Notes: a model not told the origin generated them from the sequence alone. 64,000 nt of DNA from Schistocephalus solidus (GCA_017591395.1 WEDG01005276.1:1-64000), one strand, 5' to 3'. Positions 1-10,885 are shown, counted from the first letter of the stretch. Made by a program: numbers and translations.

Positions 1-410
1 CGTCGCCTCCACTGCCCTCACTGTCCTCGCGCATTCACTCATCGCATAGGCCTATCGGTCACATGCGCATCCATAACAGCGGAATTCAACCACAAATGCC
101 GACAACACCGATGCACCATGCACACCCTCCGCTCCTGCCATTCTTAGTAGCCCCTGCCACCCCCACTACCAGCAAATGACATCCTCCCAGCCTCTACCGA
201 TTTCTCCTGCCCACACTGAACCTCGCAACTTCAACTCACGCATCGGCCTGGTCGGTCACCTGCGAATCCATCGCATGGAGGCTGGTGAACCAGTGCCTGG
301 GGCCTGACATACAGTCGACGCGCCCGCCTTCACTGGCCCTCACTGCTTTCGCACATTTACACACCGCATGGGCCTATTAGGACACATGCGCCTCCACGAC
401 AACCTCCGGT
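1..410 (+). pseudogene. 3' coding end of a zinc-finger LINE (C2H2 fingers)
   Basis: This stretch matches, with small indels, the end of the coding region at 24700-25110: the same fingers with a GLVGHLRIH-type core and a final finger ending near GHMRLHDNL. Several frameshifts and lost cysteines (for example CPH-C became a run without the second Cys near 215) break it, so it is a dead copy. The rest of the element lies left of the window. The product would be the C-terminal nucleic-acid-binding part of a LINE ORF2-type protein. Confidence 0.8.
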
Positions 411-1334
411 AAACCACCGTGAGGCTAAGCCACATCAGCGCACACTACCTACACTCAATGCATCGACAACACTCTCACAATCACCATTTACCATTAGTAT
501 ATCACGGTTTCCTAGAAACCGTGGCTGGGAAGTCTGCCAATCTGACGCTTCCACCAGACCACGCCGTCGGCTCCAGTGTATGTGCTGTGTGTGTCGAGTG
601 GCTGACCAGTGGACTGGGAGTCAGACGGCGATGGCTGCTCCATATCCCCTGAGTTTGTGAATCCTGGTGTGTGCGTTATGGGGCCAGGTCGTGCTGTGGC
701 GCGCGAAGACGGGTACGCCGATCCGTCAGTCATCGCGCCCACTCCCCACATCAGGCAACTGACCGGCTCGGACAGTAGTCTGACTGTGGGGTGGGGAGAG
801 AGTGAGGTCGACAGCTCAGCGCATATTTCCTCACTATAAAACAATCTGACGCGCTTGAAACTATCACGGTGCGCTAAAAGCCGTGGCTTGGAAGGTTAAC
901 CAACTGACGGGATAACTCGGACCGCGTGGTCAGCCCAATGTGTGTTTTGTGTGGAGTGGCTGACTGGCGGACTGGGGAGTCAGGTTGCAATGGCTCCTTC
1001 TTAATGTGGCCTTTATGGCACTCCCACCCGTGGGATCCGAGCCAGGTGTGGTGGCACGCCCAGGGCGGCTCCGGCCGCGCCAGCCACCTGCGCCCTCTCC
1101 CATCTCCGGTCTTCTTTGACTCTGTCTCTGACACCGGACTCAGGTGGGGAGGAGGAGAGAGTGCGGTAGCTGCAGCGCAAGGCTACTATCACTTAAAAAC
1201 TAATTCACGCGCAAGTCACCGTCCCCTGCACCACCCGGTGTGGAGCATACGGTGGACCTCGTCGAAATCGACGGTCGAACGCACCACCTGGTGTGGAGCA
1301 TACGGTGGACCTCGTCGAACATCGACGGTCGAAT
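411..1334 (+). repeat. 3' UTR of the zinc-finger LINE (dimeric, hairpin-containing)
   Basis: Noncoding 3' region following the zinc fingers. It is built of two related units: the first begins with the hairpin CACGGTTTCctaGAAACCGTG near 504, the second with CACGGTgcgctaaaagCCGTG near 868. Both units then carry a GTGGCTGAC..GTGGACTGGGAGTCAG-like core (near 599 and 956). The end is a duplicated 53-bp block (1228-1280 and 1281-1334) containing the self-complementary GTCGAaaTCGACgGTCGA. Copies of this UTR recur at about ten places in the window in both orientations. Short open frames here are not genes. Confidence 0.8.
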
Positions 1335-1599
1335 TGCCATAAACGAATATTAATAAGTCCGAAAATTTTTAAACATATCCCTTCAGAGAACGGTAAATTT
1401 AATTTTGCGTTTACGAAAATCAGGTAAAGGCCAGTATGAAAAATCGCATTGTTTTCGGGAAAAAGGACCAATTTAGTTTTCAAAATGCAGTTTTGCAAAT
1501 TTGTGACTTCCGTTGCCCAAAAAAATCAGTAAAAAACTTGCGTGAGTGTATTTTGTTTTACCACAACGATAATTGGGATCGTAAACCAGCATATATATG
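1335..1599. other. AT-rich spacer with no recognised feature
   Basis: Nothing recognisable. A 97-codon frame at 1436 has no family resemblance I know. Confidence 0.5.
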
Positions 1600-2660
1600 G
1601 AAAGCCGCGACATGCGTCACTATCCTCTGTCACGCCGTACAAGAAAGATGCCTAGACAATATCTATCTGCAGTTGACTACGAACGAATACGGAAACTTGC
1701 AGCAGAAGGAGTGCCACGTGAGTCGTTAGCTAGTATTTTCCGACATTAGTAAGGTCACTTTGTGGCGCATTATTTAATATTGCACCGTGTCTAGAAGTAA
1801 GCAGGTCGGACAAAAACGGTCCACAAGTAAGCCAGACGACGATTTTATTCGTCATACACTAAAAAAAGTATTATTAAATGCCCATTGAAACCATTCAAAG
1901 CGAGCATCTTCCGATGTGCTCTATCAAGATAATCAGGAAAAGGATGCAGGAATTTGAACTGCACCAGGCAAATCAAGCCATTTTTAATTAGGAAACTTAT
2001 CAGAGAATGTTTTTCTTATTTGCTAAGAAGTTCCTTGATTACAGGCCCTCATTCTGGAAGAGCATTTGCTTCTGCGATGACTTCTTATTTTTAGATAAGC
2101 CGGTGAAGTCGACCCAGATGGTTATATGTGGGAAAAACTTCCCCCGAGAACACACTTTATCAACAGAATCTTTCAAGAACTGCCGACGTTTGGTGGTTTG
2201 GATGGCCATCAAAGTTGGTGAACGTCAACTCTCGCGGTCTACAACGGAGACTACCAATAGCAAGGTGATCCTCGACATTGTAAAGAATGCCTTCAGCTAT
2301 AATGACAAACGTCGACGCAGAATGGAAACAATAATTTTACAGGATACTGCTCCAGTGCATCTCTCTAAAGAAGTACGAATTTGATAACGCTTGAAACGAT
2401 AATCTAACTTTTTAGACAACAGCCAGCCTCAGCACATATGGCCTGCAATCTATTTGTATTCCTGCTAACAGTCCAGGCCTGAATCTCATCGAAAATTGGC
2501 ATGTGGCATAGGCTTCCGATGCAAGGAAGACTTCATTTCGTGTTGCACATTGACGTTGAACAAACTACTACAGACAACCTGACCACCTCCATGTCTGACA
2601 GACTTTATGCAAGTAGATAGTTTACCAAATACTGATCTTCTTCATTTATTACTATTCTAC
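1600..2660 (+). pseudogene. Decayed Tc1/mariner transposase
   Basis: Reading across frames gives an N-terminal helix-turn-helix (LSAVDYERIRKLAAEGVPRE at about 1658-1717), a middle region, a block resembling the first catalytic aspartate (CFCDDFLF near 2070-2094), QDTAPVH around the second aspartate (2341-2361), and SPGLNLIEN near 2470-2500 where active members have the third acidic residue. This order is that of IS630-Tc1-mariner DDE transposases. Many stops and frameshifts make it non-functional; only 2007-2384 stays open. No convincing terminal inverted repeats were seen. Confidence 0.75.
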
Positions 2661-3117
2661 ATCATTTTCCCGTTTTGTGCGTCACCGTTCCTTATGAACC
2701 TTTATATTTAGCCTTATTTGGTTTAGGGAAAAGTAATTTTTTTATGTTGATAAATATTAAGTTACAAAATCGATCAATGCTTTCTCCTTTTAAGAACGAT
2801 CGTTTATTTACTGCTTTAAAATTTTAGGAGACGCAGCATGGAGTGATTTCGCATAAGAGACCCATACTTGTGAAATCCAGGAGATTTCCTGAGATAAGAG
2901 GGTTGGGCTCAAAATTATGTGGGAAACTGAAAAACGCCTTCGTCAAGGAGAAATGGCAAAGAATGGTTGTGCGACCGACAACGAACAAATTTACGACCCT
3001 ACCAAAGAACAAAATCGACAGGTAGGTGTGCAATACGGAAACGGCAGCAATGGGAGTAGGGCAATACGAAGGACGGAAAAGGGGCGGTAACAAGTTGACA
3101 GTGATCTAAACCAGCAA
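2661..3117. other. Spacer without recognised feature
   Basis: Contains a 60-codon plus-strand frame at 2843-3025, Lys/Arg-rich, with no recognisable domain. I would not call it a gene. Confidence 0.4.
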
Positions 3118-3403
3118 GATGACGCGGCCGCGGCGCAGTGCATTACAGTGTTGAACTTCTGAGCAAGAGGTCACGGGTTCGAGCCTCGACTGGGGCACAA
3201 CATGGAGTTGGGTATGACCGGCTGCTGATGACAGCCAATGAGCCAGAAATGACCATTCCAGCATCCATTGTCTTTGCCGGCATGTTTATCTGCCTATGAA
3301 ACTAACCACTGTGCAAATGCTGGCGGGGCTTGAGAGTGAGCCCCAAGGCAGAACGGGACGATAGAATTCCGTGAGCAATCGGTGAGCGTTCATCAACGAA
3401 TGT
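3118..3403 (+). mobile_element. tRNA-derived SINE
   Basis: Shares a body with the sequences at 13.5, 13.9, 20.5 and 20.7 kb. The head carries a pol III B-box-like GGTTCGAGCC at 3176-3185 preceded by an A-box-like CGGCGCAGTG. The body includes GGTATGACCGGCTGCTGATG, GAGCCAGAAATGACCATTCC, and a 3' part with GGCGGGGCTTGAGAGTGAGC followed by GGCAGAACGGGACGATAG. It is about 285 bp. The tRNA of origin is not clear. Confidence 0.75.
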
Positions 3404-3547
3404 AGAAATTTATAGGCGAGCCGTTGCCATACAAGTGAACCACTTTTGTAGCACTGAAATAGACCATATTCGAGGCCTAACTATGGGCCAACCCAACCCT
3501 AACGCTGAGCATATCCATTTTGTTCGTTAGGGTTATCATTCGTTGCC

Positions 3548-3665
3548 GTACAAATGTCAGAGAGGAAGTAATTTTCGAACAAATGAGTATGAGAAAGAAT
3601 TTTTATGTCTTTTTTCTATAAAATACATTCGAAATTTTAAGCGTCCTGAAAATTACCGTAATAAA
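3548..3665 (+). repeat. Fragment of the foldback (long-TIR) element
   Basis: Resembles the inner arm of the foldback element at 6030-6135 (GAAGTAATTTTCGAACAAAT ... TTTTCTATAAAATACATTCG). No ends are present. Confidence 0.5.
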
Positions 3666-4083
3666 TCATCCGAATTTAGTAGTCCTTTTTACCGAATTTC
3701 ATTGTTGCGGCCAACCCAAAAAAACTTTATGCGAAAGCTGGCATTCTGAGGCGATTGAATGGTTTGGGGATTTTTGCTGCACAATAACCACAACCCTACG
3801 CAAGCTATCTTTTCTAATCGAAAGCACACCTCCGAAAGCTCTTTTACATTCCATTAGATAATACATCTATTGTATACAAGTGATGGAGAAGGTATGCACT
3901 GAAATGCCAGCATGCTACCACGTAGGAACTGTCCTAGAACTATGTTTTCTGCGGCCTGGTCTCGTCTATTAGATTCTTTTACCACTAAACGGTGTGTTGA
4001 AACGTGTCGGGGGCTGTTTGGCGTGTTTCGGTGATAACGCAGGAAGGAGTAGGTTAAAGGAGGCAAAAGCGGGGTCGACTAAC

Positions 4084-4642
4084 CTTCTGACATGATGCGA
4101 ATCGCAACTGTTGTCCGAAGGCGAAGGATGGTCGTAGTCCAAGAAGCGGGCATGACGCGAGAGGCTGGAGGAAGAGGGGGATGAAGAGGAGGATGAAGAC
4201 GATGCCGACGTCGAGGAGGTGGTGAGGAGGAGGAGGCAGCAGCGGCAGCAGACGAAAAACTAGCATGTGAGGAGACGGCGCTGTTGCTGGCATCATCATC
4301 ATCACCCCCACCGCCACTGGAACGAATCAGAAGGTTTTCGTTCACCTTGGCGACAATGCCGCGCTGACTACCAGGCGTGGGAAGAAGGGCAGCTACACCC
4401 GCTTCGTTCTCCTCATTCTCACTGGAGGCTACCTCCTCCTCCTCATCTTCTTCTTCTTCTACCTCCTGCTCATCTCCCCGTTGATCCTCAATAATCCCCA
4501 TCGTGTGTGGTCCAGTTACAAAAGTCAGCTCTCCGGTGTTCTCGTCCTTAGACGGGGTGAGTTCTGCCTCAGGAGGTCGAGCGGCTACATCGGACGACGC
4601 CCAGATTTCGCGATGCCCAACGGCTTTATTGTGTGCGACCAT
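4084..4642 (-). CDS. Possible first coding exon: acidic, Ser/Ala/Gly-rich protein
   Basis: An open minus-strand frame from an ATG at 4642 to a GTTAGT splice-donor candidate at 4083. The translation has an Asp/Glu-rich block (about residues 60-75), a poly-Gly/poly-Asp stretch, a Ser/Ala run and a Pro/Arg/His-rich tail. GC content and codon use stand out from the AT-rich flanks. It resembles a disordered regulatory or nuclear protein but I recognise no family. The downstream exon was not found. The alternative is a chance frame in a purine-rich tract; the plus strand is also open in parts. Confidence 0.4.
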
Positions 4643-5160
4643 AAACGAAGACAAAAGAAAACCAGGAAGGAAATCATAAGAGAAGCTGTTTCGAATTCCT
4701 TCCGGTTTTTGTTTGATAGGCGAACTCTCCAGGCCAACAATAATATGAACTTAAAATTTACGCGACTTTGCAGTGAGCCTCGGTCCTTAAAACGGCAAGA
4801 GGACTCGGTCGCGCAACACTTAGGAACGACTACGGCCAGCATAACTTGCGGCAGGAGCAGACAAGACTTGCGCGCGAACTTGGTTCGAGTGAAGCCAAAC
4901 AGCGCAGTCTGACACTCTCGCCACAAGCATGAAAATCCAGTTCAAGTCGCTCGAGGAGAAGTTTTGCCCCTGCGCGCTGCGGAGGCCACAAAAGACTGTT
5001 GGCTACGCCGGAACGAAAGAGACTTTATTCCGGCGTTGTCGGATACAGAGGGCACGGTTGAAGGCGGTCATTGCTGGGATAGGAAAATTGGGCAAACGGA
5101 CATATTCTACCGGATGAAGTTTACAAGCGTGTGGAGGCGCTGCTGTCTAGTAGTTTTAGA
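4643..5160. other. GC-mixed region without assigned gene
   Basis: Could hold the promoter or 5' UTR of the minus-strand exon ending at 4642. Plus-strand frames at 4481-4912 and 4929-5293 show no family resemblance. Confidence 0.3.
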
Positions 5161-6362
5161 TACTGTAAATTCCCTATCTCACGAAATGTTGACCAAAATT
5201 CTAAAAATATGTTTTCGATTCAAACAAATCACTTATAGCATATCATATCATACCACACACATCATATTGATTATTGCGCAGCTAACCCCATAATATTTCG
5301 GACATGGTAGAATTCCGGCTTTTGAACGAGCTTCATTCTGACCACCCGAAAAATTATAATCTGTCAAAATGGCTACTTAAGTAGTGTGCAATTCAACTCA
5401 TAGATTTTCAATGTTCTTAATAAGTCACACATATTTTACAGAAAAAAACGCATGAAAACATTATTCCTTGTACTCGTTTGATAGCAAATTACGTCTTCTT
5501 CGAAGTGTATACTTGAAGAAAGGGTATTTTCCGGTTTTGTAAAAGTTTCTAATTATGAGATTTTTAAAGACCTTGAAATGTTCATCCATAACACGTTGCT
5601 TACACTGTATACAACCTCATAAAAAATCCAATAACAACGTTTTATGAGAACAATGTGACCACTTATTCATGCCGTAGGAAAATCTGTGAGTTTTCTTTAC
5701 ACAGAATGTATATTTGAAGAAATGATAGCCTTCGGTTTTTAAAAAAGTTTCCAATTATGAGATTATTCAAAACATGCGAATGCGTATCCATAATTTATTT
5801 ATGTTGCCTATAGTGTATACAATATTATCAAAATCCAGTAAAACAATTTACGAGAACTGTGTGAACTCCTATTCATACTATAGAGACATTTGTGATTTTT
5901 CCTTACAAAGAATGTATACAGCAGGTAGTTTGGAAACCGCGAATTCAAATGCGACGGCCGGTAGAGTTCACAATTATTCAACAATTTAGAGGTTTTTAAA
6001 AAACCAAAAGATACCCTTTTTTCAAGCATAAAATTTGAAGAAGACGTAATTTTCTATTAAATGAGTAAAAAAGGGAATATTTTTGTGCGTGTTTTCTGTA
6101 ACATATATTTGAATTATTAAGGGCACCGAAAATAAATAAGAAAATTGCATACTACAAATGCTGTCATTTTTTTTCCAGAGTTTACACTTTGCGGGTGTGC
6201 AGAAATAAGCTCTTTCAAAAGCCGACATCCTACTGTGGCTGAAATATATTGTGATAAGGCTGCATCATAATCAATACGACAATTCTACCTAAGTAATTTA
6301 TTTGAATCAAAAACACATTTCAAAGTTAGGTGGACATTTCATGAGATAGGGAGGCAACTGTA
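5161..6362. mobile_element. Foldback DNA transposon with long terminal inverted repeats (copy 1)
   Basis: The left end (TACTGTAAATTCCCTATCTC) is the diverged reverse complement of the right end (reads TACAGTTGCCTCCCTATCTC on the minus strand). Similarity between the arms continues for roughly 450 bp inward, including the shared blocks TTTCGATTCAAA, GGCTTTTGAACGAGC and AAATTACGTCTTCTTC. No transposase is encoded. The middle holds a partial direct duplication (about 5520-5600 versus 5725-5800). The TA followed by CAGT at the termini is typical of Tc1/mariner-type ends, so this is probably a non-autonomous member; that is inference. Confidence 0.8.
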
Positions 6363-8316
6363 ATTACAGCAGCAGCAGCGGCCATTTCAGGCCTCTATTT
6401 ACTCTCCAGCATCAATACATAAGAATTCTCACACCGAGATAAAGCGAACGAATCAGAAAAAATTGGCATCCTTGAGTAGACAATTTCATCCGCTTCATAA
6501 CTCAGCCGCTGCGATGGCCAGACAAAGTGCTGGCACAATGACTGGCAAAAACTAAACAGACAATCTACGCGTGCCAGAAACGATCTGGTTCATGCTACAC
6601 ATAGAACTGGTTACACCAAATGACCCGTTTATCACGTAAGTTCAGTGCAGTACCTCACCTTGGCAAACTTCATCGCATGCGTGCGTGTAATTCAGACGAA
6701 GTATCATGTGGAAGTCAAGCAGTGCTGGTTTACTGATGATTTTCGCTGATGAACAGTGACCGAACAGGCCCAGGTGATGCCTTTCCTGGGGCATCAGTGT
6801 GGAAAGGTACAAGACGGATGTAGAACTTCAAGACACTGGTTCGCTGATCGCGAGGCGATTTATTTGCAAGTGACTGACTATATAACAATAGCAGTATCCA
6901 AAGCTTGGAGCAATTGCTGGTGACGTGATAACGTTTATTCATTTGTTTGGGAAAAAGGAAAATGACGCTTGAAAGGATATAGAGTAGAGTATGAAGGTAA
7001 ACTGAAATTCTGAAATTTGTTTTCTGATCATAGGGGATTGTTAAGTGGGTATAATGATTGACGTACAACCTAAGGTAGTTCATTCACGCCAAGAAGTCGA
7101 GTTTTAAATGCGATTCTTTCTGGCAGCCTACAAAAACTACTCCTAAATAAACTATAACTTGAGTATTATTCATTTTTTCCATCGATTTTCGATGTCCACA
7201 AAGATTTATACTTATTTTGCGGAAAACGTGCACGAAAATATCCCTTCATGTACTCGTTTTGTAGGAAATTGAGTTAGCTTCGAAGTACATACTCGAAAAA
7301 AAAGTGTATCTAGGGTTATAGGATTTTTTAAAATTTCCGAGTAACTTTTAACCCGACCAGCTTGTACACATGCATTCAGCTTTTCCGGTCTGCACGTTGT
7401 AAACATTTCATCGAAGGAGAAGCATATAGTTCTCTAATTTACGAGGAGGCTACACTCCAACTGGTGGGAGTTTCGGTAACATATACTGAATTTTCACCCA
7501 ACGCCTTTGATCTTGACTTAGCGGAGGACCGCATCATCGATCGTCTTGACTCGCCAAACGACTGTGCATCATCGGTGCAATCGATAGCCGATATCCTATG
7601 TCGATAATTAACTGGTCTGCCTCAAAAAAGGTGACGTGGCATTGGAGGAGCCGAAGATTTTGCGATGCCGGTGAGCCCCTATTTTCCTAACTACCCCTTC
7701 GGCGAGCAGCATGCTCGAAGATAACAGGAAATTTGAATTCAATCGGGAACCACTTGCGCGGTACATAGTGATCTATATGAGCCATTCTGAGGACGGTGAC
7801 AGCAATAGGGTCGAAAAAACGGAGGCAGGAATCAAAGGACCACGCTACGGATACCGCGAGCCAGTAAGCCCATCACAATAAAAATAAACGCCAGATGATC
7901 CATCCGGTCCTATTTTTAACTGTGTTATTATTTTTTTAGAAAGAGTTGTGTTGCCTCGGATGCAATTTCGCTCGCTAATCGGCAAATCAAAAAGTCTTGC
8001 CATTTTGTTTGTGACAGAAATATTCACCTAAGGCCTACAACTAACAAACTGGTTCTGCGTAGGATGAACTCACTCTACTCTTGCGCCATTTTTCTACAAA
8101 ATGAGATAAAATTGGCCAATGAAAAGTATGATATAGCGCGTAAATGTTAATGGAAAGCGGGAGATGGCGAGAGAGCAGACAAATCCATTGTGGCAAAACT
8201 TCCTCGTTTTAGGTCATTCCAAAAGCGACCTATGTTGCTCTATGAGATGTACGACTCTACTTCTACAGTAATTAGAAGCTAGAAAAAGAAGCTTATTGAT
8301 CTAAAGTTTCGGATTT
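6363..8316. other. Intergenic stretch with one foldback fragment
   Basis: 7181-7350 is another fragment of the foldback element (CGATTTTCGATGTCC ... TGTACTCGTTTTGTAGGAAA). The plus-strand frame 7362-7607 (81 codons) has a plausible acidic composition (..FDLDLAEDRIIDRLDSPNDC..) but no recognised family. I see no other feature. Confidence 0.4.
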
Positions 8317-8760
8317 TCAATCGAATCCATCATCAGGGACAGTCGCAGATAAGGGTAGTGAAGGAATCAAGATTGCGGTATTTATGGGTCGCATTTGCCA
8401 TACAACTGCATGCGTACTGTAAGTAGCAGCTCTGACGATCAGCGCTGAGTGGCGTGTTTGATGCGTGATCAGTACTCGGCAAGTTGGCTGGCTGTCACTG
8501 AAATTGTTGGTTGCCCGCGCCCTCCTCTCGTGACTGATTCCGCATAGAATAGGGGATCGGGAGATTATTGCGTTCATCAATGAACTGCGGGTCTGAGAAC
8601 CATGGCTCGATGAGATCGCGGCTCACGCGGTTGTCACCTCCAGCGGCAGTTTCAGCCTCGTGGAAGTTGAAAATATGGTCCAGTCCCGTCAAACGAGCCA
8701 TGACCTGAGAGCTAGCGTCATTTCTCCTCCCTGATGCGTGCTCGGCCATTCGCGTCCCTA
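8317..8760 (-). pseudogene. Penelope-like element, C-terminal and 3' remnant
   Basis: The minus-strand frame 8749-8495 contains FNFHEAETAAGGDNRVSRDL and a WFSDPQFIDERNNLPIPY segment, which I recognise as the region following the GIY-YIG domain in flatworm Penelope-like elements. The 3' tail (8320-8490) is shared with 45980-46140. No GIY-YIG motif is left in this copy. Confidence 0.65.
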
Positions 8761-9245
8761 GTAATTTCCCAATCTCTCCTACGTAGTTGTTCTAGCTGCA
8801 ACTGCATCAGGTCCGGTAAACGACAACAGACAGTTTTCTGTTGTGGCAGGTGAAAATCCGAAACATCAGGCCAACAAACCTTTTGCTACAGCGATCGCAC
8901 CTTCTTCTTCTTCTGAACTGCTTCCCGAAACTTGTCTTTTCGCTTCTGTCGGGAAGTTGAGGCTTAAAAAACACCTTCAGGGATCTTGTGATGGAAACTA
9001 TTGTTTACTTCCCTATCACTCTCCTATACGGACATGGTGTCATTCGCAACCTTTGGCCCGTTCCCTTGGCCGTCAGAATTTGACTGGAAAGAGTTAACTA
9101 TTTCAGGCATGCGACGCATGCATCCGTTATACCGGGTTGTTTATATTCCGGCAAGTGTGTAATGCGACTTCGACGGAGAAGCATAAAGGATGAAGTAATT
9201 GGCTCTGAAATCAAAAATTTAGCACTTTCTAAGGAATTTGATGCT
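8761..9245. other. Spacer, nothing recognised
   Basis: Plus-strand frame 8843-9097 has no family resemblance. Confidence 0.4.
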
Positions 9246-9289
9246 TAAACGATGAAAGCCAGGAACATGACGATGAGGGCGTTGAGGAT

Positions 9290-9475
9290 CATGATGATGA
9301 TGATGAGGAGGAGGAGGAGGAGGAGGAGGAGGAGGAGGAGGAGGAGGGAGGAGGAGGAGGAGGAGGAGGAGGAGGAGGAGGAGGGAGGAGGAGGAGGAGG
9401 AGGAGGAGGAGGAGGAGGAGGAGGGAGGAGGAGGAGGAGGAGGAGGGAGGAGGAGGAGGAGGAGGAGGAGGAGGG
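9290..9475. repeat. Long (GGA)n / (TCC)n microsatellite
   Basis: An almost pure purine tract of GGA/GAG triplets with a few extra G insertions, about 185 bp. Translations give only poly-Glu, poly-Gly, poly-Arg or poly-Pro/Ser/Leu and are not genes. On the minus strand it lies just inside the intron that begins at 9491 of the neighbouring putative exon. Confidence 0.95.
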
Positions 9476-9491
9476 GAAACTTATGGCTTAC

Positions 9492-9867
9492 CCAAACCCG
9501 AGAGGCCTCCCAGGTCTGGAGATGAGTGACTGGGGAGTGTGACGGCAGAACTGTGAAGGCCTGTGGGCTCACCCGTAAACAAGGGTGCTCCGTAGGCCAA
9601 CGTGCTGCGCTCGGCGAGTCTGGAGAAAGAGAAGTCACTCAGCAGAGAGGCGTTGTCTGTATCGTAGGGCTGTTCCGAAAGGATCATCGCAGGCTGCTGA
9701 GCATCAACCCCTCCACGACCGACAAGATCACTGTCCTCTGGAACAAGACAAAATTGTGGCGACGGTGGGTTAGTCAGAACAGAAGGCGCTAACCAAACAT
9801 CGCACTCAACAGAAGCCCCGGAGGGTTTAAAATGTGCAGCAGAGTAATCTGCGTCTAAACTAGGCAT
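9492..9867 (-). CDS. Putative coding exon of an unidentified protein
   Basis: Minus-strand open frame that reads as ordinary protein: DADYSAAHFKPSGASVECDV, CLVPEDSDLVG, ASLLSDFSFSRLAERSTLAY, TLPSHSSPDLGGLSG. It ends at a good splice donor (GG|GTAAGC, intron from 9491). The frame is open some 90 bases upstream of the ATG at 9867 and that region is pyrimidine-rich, so 9867 may be a start or an acceptor may lie just upstream. I recognise no domain. The partner exons were not located; it need not belong with 4084-4642. Confidence 0.45.
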
Positions 9868-10289
9868 GATGAAGAGTAATGAAGAGAGAAAGTAGAAGTA
9901 GAAGGGAGATTCGAACGGAGAACCGATTATGAAGCAACGCTAGTCGAGCCATAATTGGTAGCGCAAAGCGCAGAGGCAGGCTGGGCGGGAGGCGACCTTA
10001 GTCGGCCAGGGTGATGCTTGCCAAATCCAGCCTCATGTCGAAAAGGGTAGTAAGTACTTCATTGAGTCCTTATTCTCAGGCTGGCGAAGTAAAGCCTGAT
10101 AAACGGACGTGGAATCAGTAAGTCGGTGCTCTGTGAACTCATTTAGGGACGAGACCTCATGAAATAGAGAGAAACTAACGTATATATTTACACGGCACAG
10201 TTGAACCGGACAGATACGGAGTGTGTGGGACGAACGACCCTTTGTGTAAGCATGGATCTCAGATGAACACGAAGTCGATCGGTTTATTG

Positions 10290-10500
10290 ACCGCCGACCC
10301 CCTCCTCCATAGGGGCCTGTCGGGTCCTCTGTCTTGACACTGGACACGGACGGGTGCGGAAAGAGAGAGAGAGTACGGTAGATGTAAGGCAAGATTACTA
10401 TCACTTAAGACTGAGTTACGCGCAAGCAACTGCGCTTGATTCCTGTCTGCGCACGTAGTGGACATCGTCGAACGCGCAAGGTCGAACTGTCAAGTCAGTA
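10290..10500 (+). repeat. Zinc-finger LINE 3' UTR fragment
   Basis: Carries GAGAGAGTACGGTAGATG, the TATCACTTAAGACTGAGTTACG block and a terminal GTCGAACTGTC, matching the last 200 bp of the LINE 3' UTR. A second, shorter copy is at 10760-10885, ending TCGACGGTCGCACTGTC. Confidence 0.7.
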
Positions 10501-10759
10501 AAAGGCAACGTGCCTTTGGTTACCCCATATTCGCTCGCCTAGAAAAGGAGAGGATAAGAAGGCAAGAATATTATTCAATCGCCGGAATAGGCTATCCTTA
10601 CGACCAATAAGAAGTAGGCAGGAGCAGTCAGTGCTTCTATTGACCATGTAGATAGGAAGATGGACTACTTACTGGTGACCCGGACAGTGGTATGGAAAGT
10701 GCGTGGATAGAACCAAAAGGTCAGGGATGAGTCGAGATGCGTTATACAGCGCAATTCTA

Positions 10760-10885
10760 ACGCGCGGTAGCTGCAACGCAAGGCTTTTATCATTTAAAAC
10801 AAATTCACGCGCAAATCACCGTCCCTGCACCACCTAGTGTGGAGCATACGGTGGACATCGTCAAAATCGACGGTCGCACTGTCGG
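10760..10885 (+). repeat. Zinc-finger LINE 3' end, solo
   Basis: Matches the final 125 bp of the LINE 3' UTR: CGGTAGCTGCAACGCAAGGC, CACGCGCAAATCACCGTCC, GTGGAGCATACGGTGGACAT. Confidence 0.75.

Noticed and set aside
512..1342. Several 80-140 codon frames at the left edge, recurring at 25.2-26.0 and 29.5-30.1 kb
   Set aside because: They lie in the repeated LINE 3' UTR, differ in frame between copies and show no domain.
4481..4926. Plus- and minus-strand frames of 113-143 codons
   Set aside because: Overlapping chance frames, partly antisense to the acidic exon; no family resemblance.
9252..9638. Long open frames on both strands across the GGA tract
   Set aside because: They encode only triplet-repeat homopolymers (Glu/Gly/Arg or Pro/Leu/Ser); an artefact of a microsatellite.
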